Origin: Collinsella aerofaciens
GTDB taxonomy: Bacteria; Actinomycetota; Coriobacteriia; Coriobacteriales; Coriobacteriaceae
Direction of reading: 5' to 3'
Assembly (NCBI GenBank): GCA_905213725.1
Contig: CAJMJM010000026.1
Span: 1 to 16,975 of the forward strand
DNA: 16,975 bases
Part shown: positions 14,541-16,975 of the stretch, in pieces
Layout of the letters: each line of letters starts with the position of its first letter
How positions within the stretch are numbered: position 1 is the first letter of the stretch
Made by a program: the position numbers and the translations under genes
The notes under the pieces: model-generated
What the model was told of the DNA's origin: nothing
Databases searched by the model: none
The model's input: the letters and a program-made list of their open reading frames with translations, nothing else

Positions 14541-15902
14541 CTACAGGATAAATCGAAGGATGTCGGAACGAAGCATATAGACAAACAGCAGCACAAAGAG
14601 CGCGATGCCCACATAGCTCACAATCGTCTGGACCTTGAGCGGAAGCTCGCGGCCCACAATCTTTTGAATGATCTCGATGACCAGCTTGCCGCCATCGAGT
14701 GGTGGGATGGGCAGCAGGTTCATAAAGCCAAGCGAGAACGAAATGAGGGCGGCAAACGAAAGGAATGTGGCAGGACCGGCAGCAGCAGCCTGTGAGGACA
14801 TAACGCTAATACCCACGATCGAAGAAGACTGATCGAGAATCTCCATCGTATGCTGCGGCTGGAGCAGGCGCATCACGCCCTCCGCGGTCTGCACAACATA
14901 GGAGAATGACAGTCGCGCCGAGGTGATGGGGTCCAAACGGACTACCTGCGTAGAGGCATACACACCTAGGCGCTCGTCCTCTTTGAGCGCAACCGTGGTC
15001 GAATGCTGCTTGCCGTCACGCTCGTACTCGATGGCGATATCGTCCTTACCGGCGGCCTTGCCGATGGCATCGTAAACGTTCATCCATGTGGAGCACGATA
15101 CACCGTCAACCGAAAGGATCGCATCACCAGCCTCGATACCCGCCTTGGCGGCAATAGACCCCTCGTCAACCTGACCGATCACGTTGGTATCGATCGGCAC
15201 GGTGACGCCCGCAATGGAATAGATGCTCATAAGCAGCAAAAAACCCGTCAGGATATTGACGAGAATGCCCGCGAGCAGCATAAAGGCGCGCTTGAGAAAG
15301 CCCTGGCCAAGATAAGTGTGCGAGCGCTCTTGCGCCAAGAAATCAGCCTCGCCGCACGGCAGCTCCCACACATCGCCCTCGGCAGTCGCATGCTCTCGAT
15401 CGAACCGGCGGCCGTCAAAGGTGGTGTAACCCGCCGCGTCTCGCGGCAGCGTCTGATACTTGGTGGGATAGTAGCTCGGCGAGGGTTTCTCCCCTTCCTC
15501 ATACCAGGGAGCGATGGAGCCCCAGCCCAGCAACAGAGCACAAGCCTCGAGCACATCCTCCTCGGAAAGCTCGAGCTCGACAGCAAGGTCGGCCACGGTC
15601 ACGCGACCATGACGGTAGATAGCCGCGAGCACGCGATCGGCGCAGGAGACATCGGTCGGATCCATACCGCAGATGGCAGCGTAGCCACCCAGCAGCAGCG
15701 GGGTCACGCCAAACTTGGTTCCAATGCGACGCGACGTGTAATGGATGTCAAAGCGGCACGGCAGGCCCAAAAAGAACTCGGTCACACGGACGCCGCAGGC
15801 ACGCGCCGCCAAAAAGTGGCCGCCCTCGTGCAAAAACACGAGGACGGAAAGCATCAGCAGGCCCCAAAAGACCGATGAGAGAACGCTCAGAACAGTATCC
15901 AT
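14541..15902 (-). CDS. rseP: RseP-family site-2 membrane metalloprotease with a large insertion
   Basis: A 453-residue M50 protease. The first membrane helix carries the zinc motif HEGGH (His25, Glu26, His29). A later helix carries NLLPIPPLDGGK (395-406), whose Asp403 is the third ligand. A PDZ domain spans about 233-315, and a final hydrophobic helix lies near 425-442. Family members cleave membrane-anchored regulators such as anti-sigma factors. After LLLGGY (70-75) the usual short loop is replaced by about 120 residues (about 81-200) before the next membrane segment. Of these, 88-129 look like a winged-helix fold, and the rest is polar with many Tyr/Asp/Arg. ATG 15902 lies 25 bp after dxr; a TTG at 15917 would overlap its own AAGGA site. 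Confidence 0.9.
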   Translation of the reverse strand: MDTVLSVLSSVFWGLLMLSVLVFLHEGGHFLAARACGVRVTEFFLGLPCRFDIHYTSRRIGTKFGVTPLLLGGYAAICGMDPTDVSCADRVLAAIYRHGRVTVADLAVELELSEEDVLEACALLLGWGSIAPWYEEGEKPSPSYYPTKYQTLPRDAAGYTTFDGRRFDREHATAEGDVWELPCGEADFLAQERSHTYLGQGFLKRAFMLLAGILVNILTGFLLLMSIYSIAGVTVPIDTNVIGQVDEGSIAAKAGIEAGDAILSVDGVSCSTWMNVYDAIGKAAGKDDIAIEYERDGKQHSTTVALKEDERLGVYASTQVVRLDPITSARLSFSYVVQTAEGVMRLLQPQHTMEILDQSSSIVGISVMSSQAAAAGPATFLSFAALISFSLGFMNLLPIPPLDGGKLVIEIIQKIVGRELPLKVQTIVSYVGIALFVLLFVYMLRSDILRFIL

Positions 15903-15927
15903 AAAACGAAAAAGCAATCCTTATGGG

Positions 15928-16975
15928 TTAGGAACGGGTTGCGGCGAGTACCTGCGCAGCCTTTTCACGCGCCCACGCATCGATGTCGCGAAGCTGCTCA
16001 AACGAATCGACCGCCTGCATATCGTGGGCATCCATGCAGGATTCCACAATGCGATCGATATCGGTAAAGCTGCAGCCATCGTGCAGTAAGCCATCGACGG
16101 CGACCTCGTTGGCGGCATTGAGCACGCACGGCATGGTGCCACCCGTCTTGCCGGCACGCTCGGCCAGTGGCTGACAGCGGAAGGTATCCATGTCGGCAGC
16201 ATCAAACGTGAGCTGCCCCAGCTCGCGGAAATCGATACGAGGCGCCGGGGTATCCCAACGCTCGGGATACGAGAACGCGAACTGGATGGGAATACGCATG
16301 TCGGAAGCACCGAGATGCGCCATCACGGATCCGTCGGCAAACTCGACCATAGAGTGAATCTTGGACTGACGCTGCACGACCACGTTAATGAAATCGAGGT
16401 CGCAGTTAAACAGATGCATGGCCTCAATGCGCTCCAGGCCCTTATTCATGAGGGTGGCGGAGTCGATGGTGATCTTAGCACCCATGGCCCACGTGGGATG
16501 TGCGAGGGCATCGGCACGCGTCACGCGATCTTGCTCGTCGCGCGTGCGGCCAAAGAACGGACCGCCCGAGCAGGTGAGCCAAATACAATGAGCCTCGCGC
16601 GGGTTCTCCCCCTGATAGCACTGGTAGATGGCGGAGTGCTCAGAGTCGACTGGAATAAGCTGGCCCGGTTGCGCCAACGGCATAAGCAAGTCGCCACCGA
16701 CGACGAGGGACTCCTTGTTGGCAAGGGCAAGACGCTTATTCGAGGTCAAGGCCGCTTGGCTCGCCCCGAGACCGGCGGCACCCTCAATAGCGACGAGTAC
16801 GCAGTCGACATCGTCGCGACGCGCGAGCTCGCAAACCGCCTGCGCGCCAACGCCGAGCTTCGTTCCCTCGGGCAACTCCTGCAGCACGGCGTCATCGCCA
16901 TGAGCGACATCGGCCACGGCAACCGCCGAAACCGAGAACTCGCGGGCAGCGGCCACACGCTCGGAGGTACAGGAG
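15928..16975 (-). CDS. dxr: 1-deoxy-D-xylulose 5-phosphate reductoisomerase, 5' end outside window
   Basis: The frame is open to the right edge. About 348 residues are present and the N-terminal NADPH-binding GSTGSIG segment is missing. Dxr converts DXP to MEP, the committed step of the non-mevalonate isoprenoid pathway. Visible motifs are NKRLALANKESLVVGG, the metal/substrate block PVDSEHSAIYQC, CSGGPFFGR, the DSATLMNKGLE substrate loop, QSKIHSMVEF and LNAANEVAV. A GTG at 16956 appears in frame, but the sequence before it (SCTSERV) continues the expected helix, so it is not taken as the start. It is the first gene seen of the dxr-rseP-ispG-proS operon; the promoter lies beyond the window. 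Confidence 0.96.
   Translation of the reverse strand, partial: SCTSERVAAAREFSVSAVAVADVAHGDDAVLQELPEGTKLGVGAQAVCELARRDDVDCVLVAIEGAAGLGASQAALTSNKRLALANKESLVVGGDLLMPLAQPGQLIPVDSEHSAIYQCYQGENPREAHCIWLTCSGGPFFGRTRDEQDRVTRADALAHPTWAMGAKITIDSATLMNKGLERIEAMHLFNCDLDFINVVVQRQSKIHSMVEFADGSVMAHLGASDMRIPIQFAFSYPERWDTPAPRIDFRELGQLTFDAADMDTFRCQPLAERAGKTGGTMPCVLNAANEVAVDGLLHDGCSFTDIDRIVESCMDAHDMQAVDSFEQLRDIDAWAREKAAQVLAATRS

Overview
The window reads as a chromosomal segment of a high-GC, Gram-positive-like actinobacterium. The best fit is the class Coriobacteriia (Collinsella-like). This is inferred from the actinobacterial-type integration host factor next to gmk and rpoZ, the GC-rich codon use, the four-cysteine L28, a fermentative AdhE, and a class 1B PyrD/PyrK pair. 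I could not run a database search, so the genus is a guess.

Layout. Positions 1-6901 are a leftward block: pyrR, pyrB, pyrC, pyrK, pyrD, pyrF (de novo UMP synthesis), then mihF, gmk, rpoZ and the start of thiI. The genes are tightly packed, with 4-17 bp gaps or overlaps. The exceptions are a 92-bp pyrC-pyrK gap with a terminator-like hairpin and a 239-bp pyrF-mihF gap with two inverted repeats. carAB and pyrE are not in the window. Positions 6902-7351 hold the divergent pyr leader and the rpmB promoters. The pyr leader folds into a candidate PyrR-type attenuator: a 5' hairpin, an antiterminator and a terminator with a U7 tail, each excluding the next. rpmB (L28) stands alone and ends at a strong terminator.

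Positions 7645-7889 are a 245-bp decayed mobile element. Perfect 17-bp terminal inverted repeats enclose a broken fragment of a REP-associated Y1 (HUH) transposase. Next comes the rightward gene adhE (bifunctional aldehyde/alcohol dehydrogenase, 882 aa), preceded by two sets of inverted repeats. It is followed by a phosphotransferase-like gene interrupted by an in-frame TAG. Two back-to-back terminators (11577-11692) close this unit and the converging operon on the right.

Positions 11723-16975 are a second leftward operon: dxr (cut by the window edge), rseP, ispG and proS. It combines two steps of the MEP isoprenoid pathway, a site-2 membrane protease and prolyl-tRNA synthetase. The RseP has an unusual insertion of about 120 residues, part of it winged-helix-like, between its active-site helix and the next membrane segment.

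Most of the window is core metabolism. I found no complete new defence or mobile system. The observations most worth following up are the pyr leader, the transposase relic with its inverted repeats, the RseP insertion, the interrupted kinase with clustered changes at its active site, and the unexplained inverted repeats upstream of mihF and adhE.
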